Shown here: in pieces, positions 15,838 to 25,732 of the stretch | Numbering within the stretch: the first letter of the stretch is position 1 | Layout of the letters: every line of letters starts with the position of its first letter | Assembly: GCA_002715765.1 (NCBI GenBank) | Contig: PAZY01000019.1 | Location: 55,844-119,843 of the forward strand | From: Rhodobiaceae bacterium | GTDB taxonomy: Bacteria; Pseudomonadota; Alphaproteobacteria; Parvibaculales; Parvibaculaceae | Length of the DNA stretch: 64,000 bases | Direction of reading: 5' to 3' | The notes under the pieces: model-generated | What the model saw: only the letters and a program-made list of their open reading frames with translations | Database searches by the model: none | What the model was told of the DNA's origin: nothing | Made by a program: the position numbers and the translations under genes

Positions 15838-17822
15838 GCTGCTGTCTCTGCGTTAATTGGCGAGATACGGACACATACTTCATCCGGTCCATCTGCCAGA
15901 ATCGAGATCTTCTGCGTGCGTGCGTCATAAGCGGCTTCACCGCCCTCAACCTGCAGATTGTATCCATCAGGGTATTGCAACACAGGCACAAATATTGTTG
16001 CCTCGCCCTTCCCTTCCGGGGTGAAGCGGGTTTCAAACGCCCCGGTCGCCAGATCAAAATGCGTTTTGTTCAGCGTGCCGCGGCATGATTGCAAATAGGG
16101 TCGAACAAACCCTTTCAAGGCACGGCCACCGGAGTTGATATCATCCGGGTCTGTTTGCTGATCCCGGCTGAAGATCGACAGGTCTTCCTGGTTCCAGCCG
16201 TCACCAATTGCCAGATCGTTTGCGTTGGATGCGGTATAATTCCATTGGGTAGAGCTGAGGTGCAGAGCGTCGAGCGCATTGTAAAGAAACTCCAACGCCA
16301 TGACATGGGACTTCCACGGTTCCTCGGAACGGTCTCCGTTAGCCCAGGCTTCATAGGCGGCAGCGCCGTCCAGATCATACGGGATACCGCACTCACCAAT
16401 GAGCGTTGGTGCCCCCTCGCCATTGTTCAGCGTGCGCCCCGCATTCTGGACATTGGACAATTGCCTCTTGTAATGCGCTTCGATCTCGCTCCGCCCTTCC
16501 AGCACTTTGCCGGAGAAAGGGTTAACGGCGGTTGGGTACATGAAAAGTTTGGTCGACAGAACCGCAATGTCATACCAATGCGACGCATTGACCGTGCGCT
16601 CCGGTGTTGCTTCAGGAAACGCCCCGCCCAACAGGCCCGTAAATGGATCCAGCTCGGCAAAGACCAACCAGTCCGGCTCCACCGACCGGATGGCGGCGGC
16701 GACATCGTTGAAAAACGGCGCCATGTAGTCTTCTTCCAGGTCGACCCGCCGGCCATTCACGTTCTGAAAGAAATCTTCACGCAATGGTTCGACACCTTCA
16801 TTGGTCCGGCGGTAAGCACCTGCCTTTTCAAACGGGTCGTCCCGCCCCGGTAGCCAGCAATCCACCCGGGCCGAATTCACATTCCTGTGCTCTGTAACAA
16901 CGGACTGCATTTCCTCCAGCGAGAATGTCAGTTCGGGAATGGAGCGCGTTACACCACGCGCAACGGCCAACCCGTCCAGTGGAGACCAGGCCGGGCCGGG
17001 CACGGCAATACGCGGGTTTTCTTCTGTCTTTGCCACATGCTGATATGAAAGACGCTGCCCGATAAAACCGGTCCCCGGTTCATTCAATGTATCAAAACCA
17101 ATGACGTTGGTGAGATGCTTTACGCGTTTGGCGATTTCGACCAGGCATCCGCGATAATGAGATTGCAGATAGTCCTGTACGTTCTGCCCATCAATGATCA
17201 GGTCCGGCGCAAAGTCCCGCCCCCCGAAAAAGAGCGTCCACATGATCCCGTTGGCTGACATGCGATAATTCTGCGCCCAGGTCATGGTTGGATAATTATC
17301 TTCCTGACGACCACCGCGCGCGTAATCATACTTGTATTGCATAACGTGGGCGGCACCGGCTTCGTGGAATTTTGTATAATCGAGGCCGACTTTCTCAAAA
17401 ATCCATCCAGGCGCTCCGTCGCCACCTGTCATGCGGCTCCATACATCCTGATGAAAATCAACAAATACGTAGAGCCCGTGCTCACCTGCGAGCCGACACA
17501 GTTCCGCATAATAGTCGAGATATTCGGTATCATAGCGTCCAGGTCCCGCGTGCTCTACCGCTTCCCAAGTGGTGAGCAAGCGCAAACAGTTAAAACCCCA
17601 AGCCGTCAGGCGCGAGAAATGCTCATCTGCCTCTTCCAGCGGGAAGGGCCTGCCGATGAATGACACGGTTTCATGGTCGGCAAAATCTGTCGGGAAGTTC
17701 GTGCCGCCATTCGGATAAGGCATTTTGCAGTCGCCACCGAGATTGACGCCGCGCAGAATCACTTTCCGCCCCTCGGCATCCACAAACCAGTTCCCCTCAA
17801 TCCCGATACGCGGCAGTGTCAT
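15834..17822 (-). CDS. GH5 glycosidase, EGCrP/steryl-beta-glucosidase-like
   Basis: 662 residues from ATG 17822, with GGGGAG six bases upstream. The (beta/alpha)8 domain begins RKVILRGVNLGGDCK; then come RLLTTWEAVEHAGPGRYD, VFVDFHQDVWSRMTGG and WTLFFGGRDFAPDLIIDGQN. The acid/base is E248 in DTLNEPGTGF and the nucleophile E477 in IGECGIPYDLDG. A C-terminal beta domain (residues about 570-660) follows. The order of motifs matches fungal GH5_12 enzymes (glucosylceramidase EGCrP1, steryl-beta-glucosidase EGCrP2/Egh1). No signal peptide is visible, so it should be intracellular, as in the fungal enzymes. The likely substrate is a glucosylated lipid or sterol. Confidence 0.85.
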   Translation of the reverse strand: MTLPRIGIEGNWFVDAEGRKVILRGVNLGGDCKMPYPNGGTNFPTDFADHETVSFIGRPFPLEEADEHFSRLTAWGFNCLRLLTTWEAVEHAGPGRYDTEYLDYYAELCRLAGEHGLYVFVDFHQDVWSRMTGGDGAPGWIFEKVGLDYTKFHEAGAAHVMQYKYDYARGGRQEDNYPTMTWAQNYRMSANGIMWTLFFGGRDFAPDLIIDGQNVQDYLQSHYRGCLVEIAKRVKHLTNVIGFDTLNEPGTGFIGQRLSYQHVAKTEENPRIAVPGPAWSPLDGLAVARGVTRSIPELTFSLEEMQSVVTEHRNVNSARVDCWLPGRDDPFEKAGAYRRTNEGVEPLREDFFQNVNGRRVDLEEDYMAPFFNDVAAAIRSVEPDWLVFAELDPFTGLLGGAFPEATPERTVNASHWYDIAVLSTKLFMYPTAVNPFSGKVLEGRSEIEAHYKRQLSNVQNAGRTLNNGEGAPTLIGECGIPYDLDGAAAYEAWANGDRSEEPWKSHVMALEFLYNALDALHLSSTQWNYTASNANDLAIGDGWNQEDLSIFSRDQQTDPDDINSGGRALKGFVRPYLQSCRGTLNKTHFDLATGAFETRFTPEGKGEATIFVPVLQYPDGYNLQVEGGEAAYDARTQKISILADGPDEVCVRISPINAETAA

Positions 17823-18000
17823 CTTTTTCTCCCCTTTATTTCGATGCGCTATAAAACAGGAAAGCGCCTCCGACGGCAATGCTTGCACGCGCGCACGCCG
17901 TACCTCTGCAAATCACCCCTGAAGACCCGGGTCGCAGGCTTGTCATTCGGTGCATGGTCGCTCATTCTCTCCTCATCTGTCATTTGTGTAGGAAGCTCCC

Positions 18001-19056
18001 ATGTCCACAGTCTTGATCCCTCTCCCGCCACAACCTCAAGATATCGCGTGGCCCACCTCGGACTGGCCCACAGGAGAGCTGGAGGCCACGGTGGACAAGG
18101 TGCGGCTTCAAACGCTGGTCGATGCTGCTTTCAACACGGCCTCAACATCTCCGCTGGGGGAAACGCATGCCCTGCTGCTGGTCCAACGCGGGCGCATTGT
18201 GCAGGAACATTATCGACCTGACTTCGACAAACAAACCACCTTCCCATCCTGGTCGAAGGCCAAAAGCATCACGCATGCACTGATTGGCATTCTCGCCCGG
18301 GAGGGAAAAATAGATATTCATGCGCGCGCTGATGTACCCGAATGGACAGACCCCAATGACCCGCGTCACAACATCACACTGGATCAGTTGCTGCGGATGT
18401 CGAGCGGTCTTGCCTTTCGCGAAGACTACACGGCGGAAGCCCCGTCTGATGTGATTGAGATGCTGTGGGGTGATGGCAAGAAAGATGTCGCGCATTTTGC
18501 CGCCTCGTTCCCACTTGAACATGCGCCAGGTACGCACTGGGCCTATGCAAGCGGGACCACCAACATTGTTGCGCGTTGTGCAGCACGGGCGCTCGGCAAA
18601 AGCGGTTCAGCATTTCATGACTTTATGGTCGAAGAATTGTTTGCCCCGCTGGGTATGAAAAGCCCGGTCCCCAAGTTTGATGAAGCCGGAACATTTATCG
18701 GTTCCTCGTTCTGTTATGCCACCGCACGAGACTTTGCCCGGTTCGGCATGCTTTATCTCAGAGACGGTGTATGGGAAGGCAAGCGTATTCTGCCTGAAGG
18801 ATGGGTTGACTACGCCCGAACGCCAACACAACAGACCGCAAAGATGCTTACAGATGATGGGCCTTATGGGGCTCACTGGTGGCTGGAACGGGGTGGCCCC
18901 GGCAGCTTTTCCGCCAACGGGTTTGAAGGTCAATATACAATTGTCGTTCCTGACCTTGATCTCATACTGGTGCGCCATGGCAAGACGCCGCTGGATCTGG
19001 GCCAGAACGTAAAAGACTGGATGGCAGATGTGGTGGCATGCTTTCGCGTAAAATAG
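18001..19056 (+). CDS. Serine hydrolase, class C beta-lactamase/NylB-like
   Basis: 351 residues. The active-site SxxK is in WSKAKSITHALIG and the second motif is HWAYASGTTN (Y-x-S). RHNITLDQLLRMSSGLAF is a typical stretch of the class C beta-lactamase/esterase fold. The YASGTTN form resembles 6-aminohexanoate-dimer hydrolase relatives. There is no signal peptide, so it is unlikely to be a periplasmic beta-lactamase; an esterase or amidase role is more likely. ATG 18001 has AGGAAG six bases upstream. The gene is divergent from the GH5 glycosidase and followed by a second hydrolase of the same fold. Confidence 0.87.
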   Translation: MSTVLIPLPPQPQDIAWPTSDWPTGELEATVDKVRLQTLVDAAFNTASTSPLGETHALLLVQRGRIVQEHYRPDFDKQTTFPSWSKAKSITHALIGILAREGKIDIHARADVPEWTDPNDPRHNITLDQLLRMSSGLAFREDYTAEAPSDVIEMLWGDGKKDVAHFAASFPLEHAPGTHWAYASGTTNIVARCAARALGKSGSAFHDFMVEELFAPLGMKSPVPKFDEAGTFIGSSFCYATARDFARFGMLYLRDGVWEGKRILPEGWVDYARTPTQQTAKMLTDDGPYGAHWWLERGGPGSFSANGFEGQYTIVVPDLDLILVRHGKTPLDLGQNVKDWMADVVACFRVK

Positions 19057-19083
19057 CAGCTCTCGCAGGTTTTTCTTCCACTC

Positions 19084-19111
19084 ATGGCCTGATCGCTTAA
19101 GATCAGGCCAT
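19084..19111 (+). terminator. Stem-loop between the two serine hydrolases
   Basis: ATGGCCTGATC (19084-19094), loop GCTTAA, GATCAGGCCAT (19101-19111): a perfect 11-bp stem. The bases after it (TCGTATTTG) are only modestly T-rich, so termination may be partial. Confidence 0.55.
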
Positions 19112-19145
19112 TCGTATTTGTAGGCACATTTTGGGGGAGACAATC

Positions 19146-20390
19146 ATGAACGCAAAGACACCTTTTACGACGCCGGAGGATGTTGGCCTGAGTTCGACGC
19201 GGCTTGCCCGTCTTCCCGCTCATTTTGGGGAATATGTCAAACGCGGCAAACTGGCCGGCGTCTCCACCCTCGTATCCCGCGCAGGCAAGATTGCCCATTT
19301 TGAAACGGTGGGCGAACGTGATCGCGAAAACGGTCTTGCCATGGAGAAAGACACGATTTTCCGCATCTATTCCATGTCAAAACCAATCACCTCTGTCGCA
19401 TTGATGATGCTTTACGAGGAAGGCCGCTTTCAGCTGTCGCACGAAGTTGCACGCTACATCCCTTCTTTCGCCAACCTGAAAGTTTGGGATGGAGGCACGT
19501 CGGACGAATACAAGACCAAGCCTTGCGAGCGCCCCATGACCATTCGCGACCTCTTGACCCACACATCCGGCCTTACCTACGGCTTTATGCACGCCCACCC
19601 CGTGGACAAAATTTACCGCAAGCGCGGCATAGACGGCGCAGCGACCGCAAACGGCATGAACCTGGAAGTTTTCTGCGACGCGTTGTCCGAAATTCCCCTC
19701 CTCTTCTCACCCGGCACGCAATGGAGCTACTCGGTTGCAACCGACGTTTGCGGGCGGCTGGTTGAAATATTGTCGGGCCAGAGCCTTGATGTCTTTTTCC
19801 AATCGCGCATTTTTGATCCGCTGGGCATGGTTGATACCGGTTTTGTGGTGCCGAAAGACAAGCTCACCCGCTTCGCCGCAAATTATGAAAAAGACCCGCG
19901 AACACGCGAAGTCCGCCTGTTTGATACGAGCGACGAAACCTCAACCTATGCGTCTGCAAAACCGTTCCTGTCCGGCGGCGGCGGGCTTGTTTCCACCATG
20001 GTGGATTATTGGCGCTTCTGTCAGATGTTCCTGAATGGTGGCGAGCTGGAAGGTGTTCGTCTTCTGTCTCGGAAGACCGTTGATTATATGACACTCAACC
20101 ACCTGCCCGGCGGGAAGACAATGCCCGAGATGGACCAGTCGGCTTTCTCTGAAACAGGGTCAGAGGGCACGGGCTTTGGCCTCGGCTTTTCCGTCATCAT
20201 TGATGAGGCGGATGCGCAGGCTGTGACCTCTGCGGGCAATCATTCCTGGGGCGGTGCGGCATCCACCTATTTCTGGATTGACCCGGAAGAGGATTTGATC
20301 GGCATTTTGATGACCCAGCTCATGCCGTCACGCGCCTATCCGCTTCGCCCGCAAATGCAGCAGCTTGTCTACGGTGCGATCGAGGACTGA
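19146..20390 (+). CDS. Serine hydrolase, EstB-like beta-lactamase family esterase
   Basis: 414 residues from ATG 19146, with a strong GGGGGAGA about six bases upstream. SxxK is in RIYSMSKPITSVALMML; the Tyr motif is WSYSVATDVCGR; the third motif region is NHSWGGAASTYFWIDPEED. The order and spacing match EstB-type carboxylesterases, which hydrolyse short esters and rarely beta-lactams. No signal peptide is seen. It shares the fold but little obvious identity with the preceding gene, so it is probably not a recent duplicate. A DMT transporter begins 32 bases downstream and may be co-transcribed. Confidence 0.88.
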   Translation: MNAKTPFTTPEDVGLSSTRLARLPAHFGEYVKRGKLAGVSTLVSRAGKIAHFETVGERDRENGLAMEKDTIFRIYSMSKPITSVALMMLYEEGRFQLSHEVARYIPSFANLKVWDGGTSDEYKTKPCERPMTIRDLLTHTSGLTYGFMHAHPVDKIYRKRGIDGAATANGMNLEVFCDALSEIPLLFSPGTQWSYSVATDVCGRLVEILSGQSLDVFFQSRIFDPLGMVDTGFVVPKDKLTRFAANYEKDPRTREVRLFDTSDETSTYASAKPFLSGGGGLVSTMVDYWRFCQMFLNGGELEGVRLLSRKTVDYMTLNHLPGGKTMPEMDQSAFSETGSEGTGFGLGFSVIIDEADAQAVTSAGNHSWGGAASTYFWIDPEEDLIGILMTQLMPSRAYPLRPQMQQLVYGAIED

Positions 20391-20422
20391 TTTAACACGC
20401 AGATAAAGGATCAAGCGCTGCC

Positions 20423-21328
20423 ATGCCGCTTTGGATTCCCATCACCATCGCGGCTGCGTTCCTGCAAAACCTCCGCTCGGCCTTGCAGCGCCAACTTGCC
20501 CGCGACCTGACCGCAACCAGCGCCACCTATGTCCGGTTTCTTTTCGGGCTGCCTGTGGCCCTTGTCTACCTGGCTGTACTGGACGGCATTTTTGGCGATC
20601 CTCTTCCCGTGCCGCCGCCTGAATTTTACGTTTACGCGTTTGTCGGCGGTATCGCGCAGATTGTCGGCACGGTCCTTCTTGTTGCACTTTTCTCCCATCG
20701 GAATTTTGTCGTCGGCACAACTTATTCCAAAACAGAGACGGTACAGACAGCGCTATTCAGCATCGTGGTCTTGGGGGAAACGATCACGCTGGGTGCCGGG
20801 GTTGGCATTCTGATCAGCCTTTTGGGTGTCATGGCTATCTCCGTCGCGCGAACCAACCTGTCTCCCGCCGCGCTTGTCACCTCTCTCACCAGCCGCACCG
20901 CCATCATGGGGATCGGATCCGGTGCTGCCTACGGGGTGGCTGCGGTCTGCTACCGGGCAGGCTCATTGTCACTCGGCATGGACGGGTTTCTTGTGCCCGC
21001 GGCCTTTACACTTGCCATCGTGCTTTCCATTCAGACGGCCCTCATGACGGTCTGGCTTTTGTGGAAAGACCGCGTGTCACTCATAGCAACCCTGCGCAAT
21101 TGGCCTTCGTCGCTTGCTATCGGGGTCGCCGGTGCCCTTGGGTCTGTCGGGTGGTTCACCGCCATGACGTTGCAGAATGCCGCCTATGTGCGTGCCCTTG
21201 GGCAGGTCGAGCTTGTGTTCACCTTCCTCGTCTCATGGCTCTGGTTCAAGGAAGCATCGAATGGTCGTGAAATTTCCGGCGTCATTCTCATTGTGGGCGG
21301 GCTTGTTGTGCTGGTGTTGGGCGTATGA
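20423..21328 (+). CDS. DMT-superfamily (EamA) transporter
   Basis: 301 residues made of two EamA repeats and about ten membrane helices. The first repeat ends GVGILISLLGVMAISVAR and the second ends SGVILIVGGLVVLVLGV. TYSKTETVQTALFSIVVLGETIT is the typical conserved stretch before helix 5. It is an inner-membrane protein, and DMT family members mostly export metabolites or amino acids. It lies 32 bases after an esterase gene on the same strand. The substrate is unknown. Confidence 0.88.
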   Translation: MPLWIPITIAAAFLQNLRSALQRQLARDLTATSATYVRFLFGLPVALVYLAVLDGIFGDPLPVPPPEFYVYAFVGGIAQIVGTVLLVALFSHRNFVVGTTYSKTETVQTALFSIVVLGETITLGAGVGILISLLGVMAISVARTNLSPAALVTSLTSRTAIMGIGSGAAYGVAAVCYRAGSLSLGMDGFLVPAAFTLAIVLSIQTALMTVWLLWKDRVSLIATLRNWPSSLAIGVAGALGSVGWFTAMTLQNAAYVRALGQVELVFTFLVSWLWFKEASNGREISGVILIVGGLVVLVLGV

Positions 21329-21431
21329 GCCCCCAGACATGGACTTGCCCGCCTCCGGCTTCTCCGCGCAATAAAAATTCATACCTAAAGGTGGCCTGCT
21401 CCAGCTTATCGAAAGCTGGCTGCGTGTCAGA

Positions 21432-22304
21432 TTAAACCGGCACGTCACCTGCGATCGTTGTGCGATGCATGACGCGCAAATGACCGTCATAGCCGCCATC
21501 TGCCAGATGAAGGCAGCAGCGATTGTCCCACATGGTGAGCATGTTCCGGCTCCATTTGTGACGATAGACATATTTGTCCTGCACCATGTGAAGGTACAGC
21601 TCACCGAGCAATGGTTGTGCGTCCTCGGCTTCCATGCCTTCGATCCCGATCGTGTAGGTCGGGCTGATATAGAGTGCTTTGCGTCCCGTCACAGGATGGG
21701 TGCGAACGAGTGGGTGTGGTTGCGTGGTCTCTGCATCCTTGGAAGAGATGATTTCCATTGTCCGCTTTTCTTTTTCCTGCGCGAACACGCCTTTGGTGCC
21801 GTAAGGCAGAATTGCGCTGTGAACAGCCTTGAGACCTTCAAGCCTGGCTTTCATTTCGTCGGACAAATCCTCATAGGCGCGCGATCCATCCGCGTAGAGC
21901 GTGTCACCGCCCACTGGTGGTGTCACCTCTGAATGAAGGATGGTGGCGGCCGGTGGTGCCTCCTGAAAGCTCCAGTCTGAATGCCAGCCTGCGCCGAAAT
22001 TTGTGGCTTTCTCATCCGGTTCGCGCCGCAGCTCCAACACGTGTGGCCTTTCTTTCATCGGCTTGATGAAAGGGTCGTGACCAAACTCACCGAATTGCAG
22101 TGTAAAGGCCTCCAACTCATCAAGGGTCAAAGGTTGATCGGGAAAGTAGACAACCGAATGCGTCGCCCATGCGCGCTTCACTTCGTCCAGCGTGATCGGC
22201 GGGAGTGGTTTTGAGAGGTCAAGACCGCAAATACAGGCACCGAAACCTGACGGGTTCGGGCGGACCTCGATCGTTGCATAATCCGATTGAACAGCCTGTG
22301 ACAT
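21432..22304 (-). CDS. TauD/TfdA-family Fe(II)/2-oxoglutarate dioxygenase (second)
   Basis: 290 residues; the ATG has GGGGGAG close upstream. The iron ligands are H108 and D110 in WHSDWSF and H266 in WDNRCCLHLAD. VGGDTLYADGSRAYEDL, PLVRTHPVTGRKALYIS and VMHRTTI are family marks. It is only distantly similar to the dioxygenase at 14103-14978 and is longer between motifs. It is divergent from an AraC-type regulator, which suggests inducible expression. The substrate is unknown; candidates by family are sulfonates, aryloxyalkanoates and small carboxylates. Confidence 0.9.
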   Translation of the reverse strand: MSQAVQSDYATIEVRPNPSGFGACICGLDLSKPLPPITLDEVKRAWATHSVVYFPDQPLTLDELEAFTLQFGEFGHDPFIKPMKERPHVLELRREPDEKATNFGAGWHSDWSFQEAPPAATILHSEVTPPVGGDTLYADGSRAYEDLSDEMKARLEGLKAVHSAILPYGTKGVFAQEKEKRTMEIISSKDAETTQPHPLVRTHPVTGRKALYISPTYTIGIEGMEAEDAQPLLGELYLHMVQDKYVYRHKWSRNMLTMWDNRCCLHLADGGYDGHLRVMHRTTIAGDVPV

Positions 22305-22393
22305 GATCTCCCCCTCTTCTGTGATTTGAGAGCCTCAGTCTGACCGGAAACGCGAGCCCTCGTCACTGACAGGTTACGCCAGATAGATGACAT

Positions 22394-22413
22394 GACATGC
22401 CATTTTTCATGTC
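22394..22413. promoter_or_regulatory. Inverted repeat at the AraC gene start
   Basis: GACATG (22394-22399) and CATGTC (22408-22413) form a perfect inverted repeat with an 8-base spacer. It overlaps the first possible ATG (22397), which hints that translation starts later (22427-22439) and that this is an operator. Confidence 0.35.
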
Positions 22414-23455
22414 GTACCATATAGACATGATGCCGAGGATGAACCCCAGAACCATTTCGACCGGCTGGATGGACGCGGTCATCCGCGGGCTGGTTGCCCA
22501 TGGATTGCCGAGATCTCAACTCGCCGGCCCCCTTTCTCCCATAGGTGGTTCTGGCGGTTTACCGAGCCGACAGGTGGAAATGATAGAGGCGCGTCGTCTC
22601 TGGCACCGGGTTGCAGAACTCAGTGACGACCCGCTTCTGGGCCTCAAGGTCGGTTCAACATTGCCACCGCAGGCCATGAACATTGTGGGTCTTATCGCCA
22701 TGCATAGCCCGACCGTCGAAGAGGTCGGCATCAACACAGCCGCCTATCAGGGACTTGTCAGCAATAGCGGCTATTACGCGAGTGCCGTCGGTGCCAATGG
22801 CGTCAACATTACCTACGAAGCGCAGGACGCTCCCCTGGCGCGACACCCGATGCAGGTGGATTCCATTCTTGCGGCGACAATCCTTGTGTTACGCCATTGC
22901 GGGCTTTCAGACTTCGCACCCGATCTTGTACGCGTGACCGGCACTGCCAGAAACAAACTATCCGATTATGAACGGTTTTTCGGTTGTCCGATTGAAATGG
23001 GAAGCCCTCATCCCGGCTACACGCTCAGCCATGCAAAACTTGCCATCAAGCTGCCCAATGCGGATGCAGCATTGCTTGCCTACCTCAAAGCGCACGCGGA
23101 TGCGTTGCTGGCCGCGCAGATGACGCTTGATGAGATCAGTCTTGCTGTGCGGGCGGCAATAACCGCGCGGGCGCACCGCCCGGTCACTCTTAATGTCATC
23201 GCTGACGATCTGGGCCTGGGGCTTCGCACACTGCAACGACGGCTGGCAGATGCGGGAACCAGTTTTCGCACTCTTTATGACGATGCAAGGATGGAGGATG
23301 CGGCGCGCCTGCTTCGGCAGACGACACTTTCACCCGGTGAGATTGCGGACCGTCTTGGATATTCCGAACTCAGTTCCTTCTCGCGCGCCTTTTACGGCCG
23401 ATATGGTGTCCGCCCACACAAAGTGCGCAACAACACAAAAGAAAAAGGCCGCTGA
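22397..23455 (+). CDS. AraC-family regulator with arabinose-binding-like N-domain
   Basis: Up to 352 residues. ATGs at 22397, 22427, 22430 and 22439 are all possible, and no start has a clear ribosome site. The N-terminal half (LLGLKVGSTLPPQAMNIVGLIAMHSPTVEE) resembles the Arabinose_bd domain of OruR-type regulators. The C-terminal HTH has both helix-turn-helices: NVIADDLGLGLRTLQRRLADAGTSFR and EIADRLGYSELSSFSRAF with YGVRP. It is divergent from the second TauD/TfdA dioxygenase and probably controls it in response to its substrate. Confidence 0.9.
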   Translation: MPFFMSYHIDMMPRMNPRTISTGWMDAVIRGLVAHGLPRSQLAGPLSPIGGSGGLPSRQVEMIEARRLWHRVAELSDDPLLGLKVGSTLPPQAMNIVGLIAMHSPTVEEVGINTAAYQGLVSNSGYYASAVGANGVNITYEAQDAPLARHPMQVDSILAATILVLRHCGLSDFAPDLVRVTGTARNKLSDYERFFGCPIEMGSPHPGYTLSHAKLAIKLPNADAALLAYLKAHADALLAAQMTLDEISLAVRAAITARAHRPVTLNVIADDLGLGLRTLQRRLADAGTSFRTLYDDARMEDAARLLRQTTLSPGEIADRLGYSELSSFSRAFYGRYGVRPHKVRNNTKEKGR

Positions 23456-23469
23456 CGGGAGCGGCCTTT
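23444..23469. terminator. Bidirectional terminator between AraC and nitronate monooxygenase genes
   Basis: AAAGGCCGCT (23444-23453), loop GACGGG, AGCGGCCTTT (23460-23469). The perfect 10-bp stem is flanked by an A-run on the left and T's on the right, so it can stop both convergent genes. It contains the AraC gene's stop codon. Confidence 0.8.
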
Positions 23470-23489
23470 CCTTCATCTGTATCGCTTGT

Positions 23490-24572
<1,083 letters not shown>

Positions 24573-24678
24573 CTAGCTGCGATTTCCAGATTGGGATCGA
24601 GAACAAGGAAAACCGCTCACCTTTGCTGTTTTTCGCCGGAGAGTGCTTGAAAAGGCGTCGCGTCCAGCACACATTACC

Positions 24679-24692
24679 GTTCATAATTGAAC
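24679..24692. promoter_or_regulatory. GTTCA-TAAT-TGAAC inverted repeat before the LysR gene
   Basis: Perfect 5-bp arms GTTCA (24679-24683) and TGAAC (24688-24692) lie 15 bases before the LysR-type start. The same TGAAC unit recurs in the gap after this gene, so it may be the regulator's binding half-site. Confidence 0.4.
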
Positions 24693-24707
24693 ATCGAAAG
24701 ACCGACA

Positions 24708-25619
24708 ATGAACATTGGGGCTGACTGGAACCTGTTTCGAACCTTCCTCGCCGTGGCGGACGCCGGTTCACATTCTGCCGCCGGGCGGCGCCTGAAGCTC
24801 AGCCATGCCACGGTCGGGCGGCATATTGCGGAACTGGAACGGCATCTGGACCAGAAGCTCTTTGTCCGCGAGGCTGACGGGTACACGCTGACCCCTGCCG
24901 GGGAACATCTGAAACAGGAAGCCGATCAGATGGCATCGGCCGCGATGCGGGCGGAACGCATCGCCGCATCGGAAGGAACAAGCCCCCGGGGTGTTGTCCG
25001 GGTTTCGACCGCCGCGACGCTTGCCGGATACTGGCTGATGCCACACATGCAGGATTTTCACGCGGCCTATCCCGATATTGAGATCGAGTTCGTGACCGAC
25101 AGCTGGCCCGCCAGCGTGCGTCGCCGCGAAGCCGATATCGTGATCCGCCTGTATGGGCCGGGACAGGAAAATCTGGTCGGCAAAAAGATCAGCCGGGTTG
25201 GTGTCGCCTTCTATGCATCCAAAGACTATGCGGAAAAAAACGGCCTGCCCAATGCGCGGGAGGAATGGGCCACACATACCGTTATCGGCTTTTGTGGTGC
25301 CGCATCAGAAACAGAACTCTTTCGCTGGTCGAACCATGTGACGCGCGGTGCCCCTACCTGGCTTCGATGCTCGTCCACTGCGGATCAGTTGCGCGCCGTC
25401 CGTCAGGGCGTTGGCATTACGGTGCTGACTTGTATGATCGGCGATAAACATCCAGACCTTGTCCGCATCGCGCCGGAGAAACTGTTCAGTTCGACCGACC
25501 TTTGGCTGCTGGCCCATCCCGACCTGCGCCAGACCGAACCTGTTGCGACCGTTTTCGATTTCATCGCGAACCGTGGTCGCATGGACAGGGACGAGCTTCT
25601 GGGAAAAATCAGCGGCTAA
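24708..25619 (+). CDS. LysR-family transcriptional regulator
   Basis: 303 residues from ATG 24708; a TTG at 24687 is also in frame. The winged helix-turn-helix is NLFRTFLAVADAGSHSAAGRR, then LKLSHATVGRHIAELERHL. The periplasmic-binding-protein-like effector domain follows (RGVVRVSTAATLAGYWLMP through LLAHPDLRQTEP). It sits between two nitronate monooxygenase genes, divergent from one and co-directional with the other. TGAACA-type repeats occur on both sides, consistent with local control and autoregulation. Confidence 0.9.
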   Translation: MNIGADWNLFRTFLAVADAGSHSAAGRRLKLSHATVGRHIAELERHLDQKLFVREADGYTLTPAGEHLKQEADQMASAAMRAERIAASEGTSPRGVVRVSTAATLAGYWLMPHMQDFHAAYPDIEIEFVTDSWPASVRRREADIVIRLYGPGQENLVGKKISRVGVAFYASKDYAEKNGLPNAREEWATHTVIGFCGAASETELFRWSNHVTRGAPTWLRCSSTADQLRAVRQGVGITVLTCMIGDKHPDLVRIAPEKLFSSTDLWLLAHPDLRQTEPVATVFDFIANRGRMDRDELLGKISG

Positions 25620-25627
25620 CCTCTACG

Positions 25628-25677
25628 TTGAACAGCCCCAAGCCCCTTGCTGAACATATTTGAACAGACATAAACAG
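25628..25677 (+). repeat. Helically phased TGAACA repeats
   Basis: TTGAACAG (25628), CTGAACAT (25650), TTGAACAG (25660) and ATAAACAG (25670) are direct repeats whose starts are 22, 10 and 10 bases apart, so all lie on nearly the same face of the helix. A further TTGAAC lies at 25717-25722. They precede the second nitronate monooxygenase gene and are likely regulator-binding half-sites. Confidence 0.6.
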
Positions 25678-25732
25678 AGGCACCGCTCTATATTCCCTTT
25701 CAACACTTTCCTTTCGTTGAACGGAGACCTTG

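Noticed and set aside
16089-16853. 254-codon plus-strand frame inside the GH5 glycosidase gene
   Set aside because: Antisense shadow of a gene with strong family motifs; no ribosome site and no domain.
18001-20390. Two neighbouring hydrolases as antibiotic-resistance beta-lactamases
   Set aside because: Both have SxxK and the beta-lactamase fold but no signal peptide, and their other motifs fit esterase/NylB groups.
21401-21419. Stem-loop CCAGCTT-ATCGA-AAGCTGG between the DMT transporter and the second dioxygenase
   Set aside because: Lies in the convergent gap but lacks a T-run on either side, so I do not call it a terminator.
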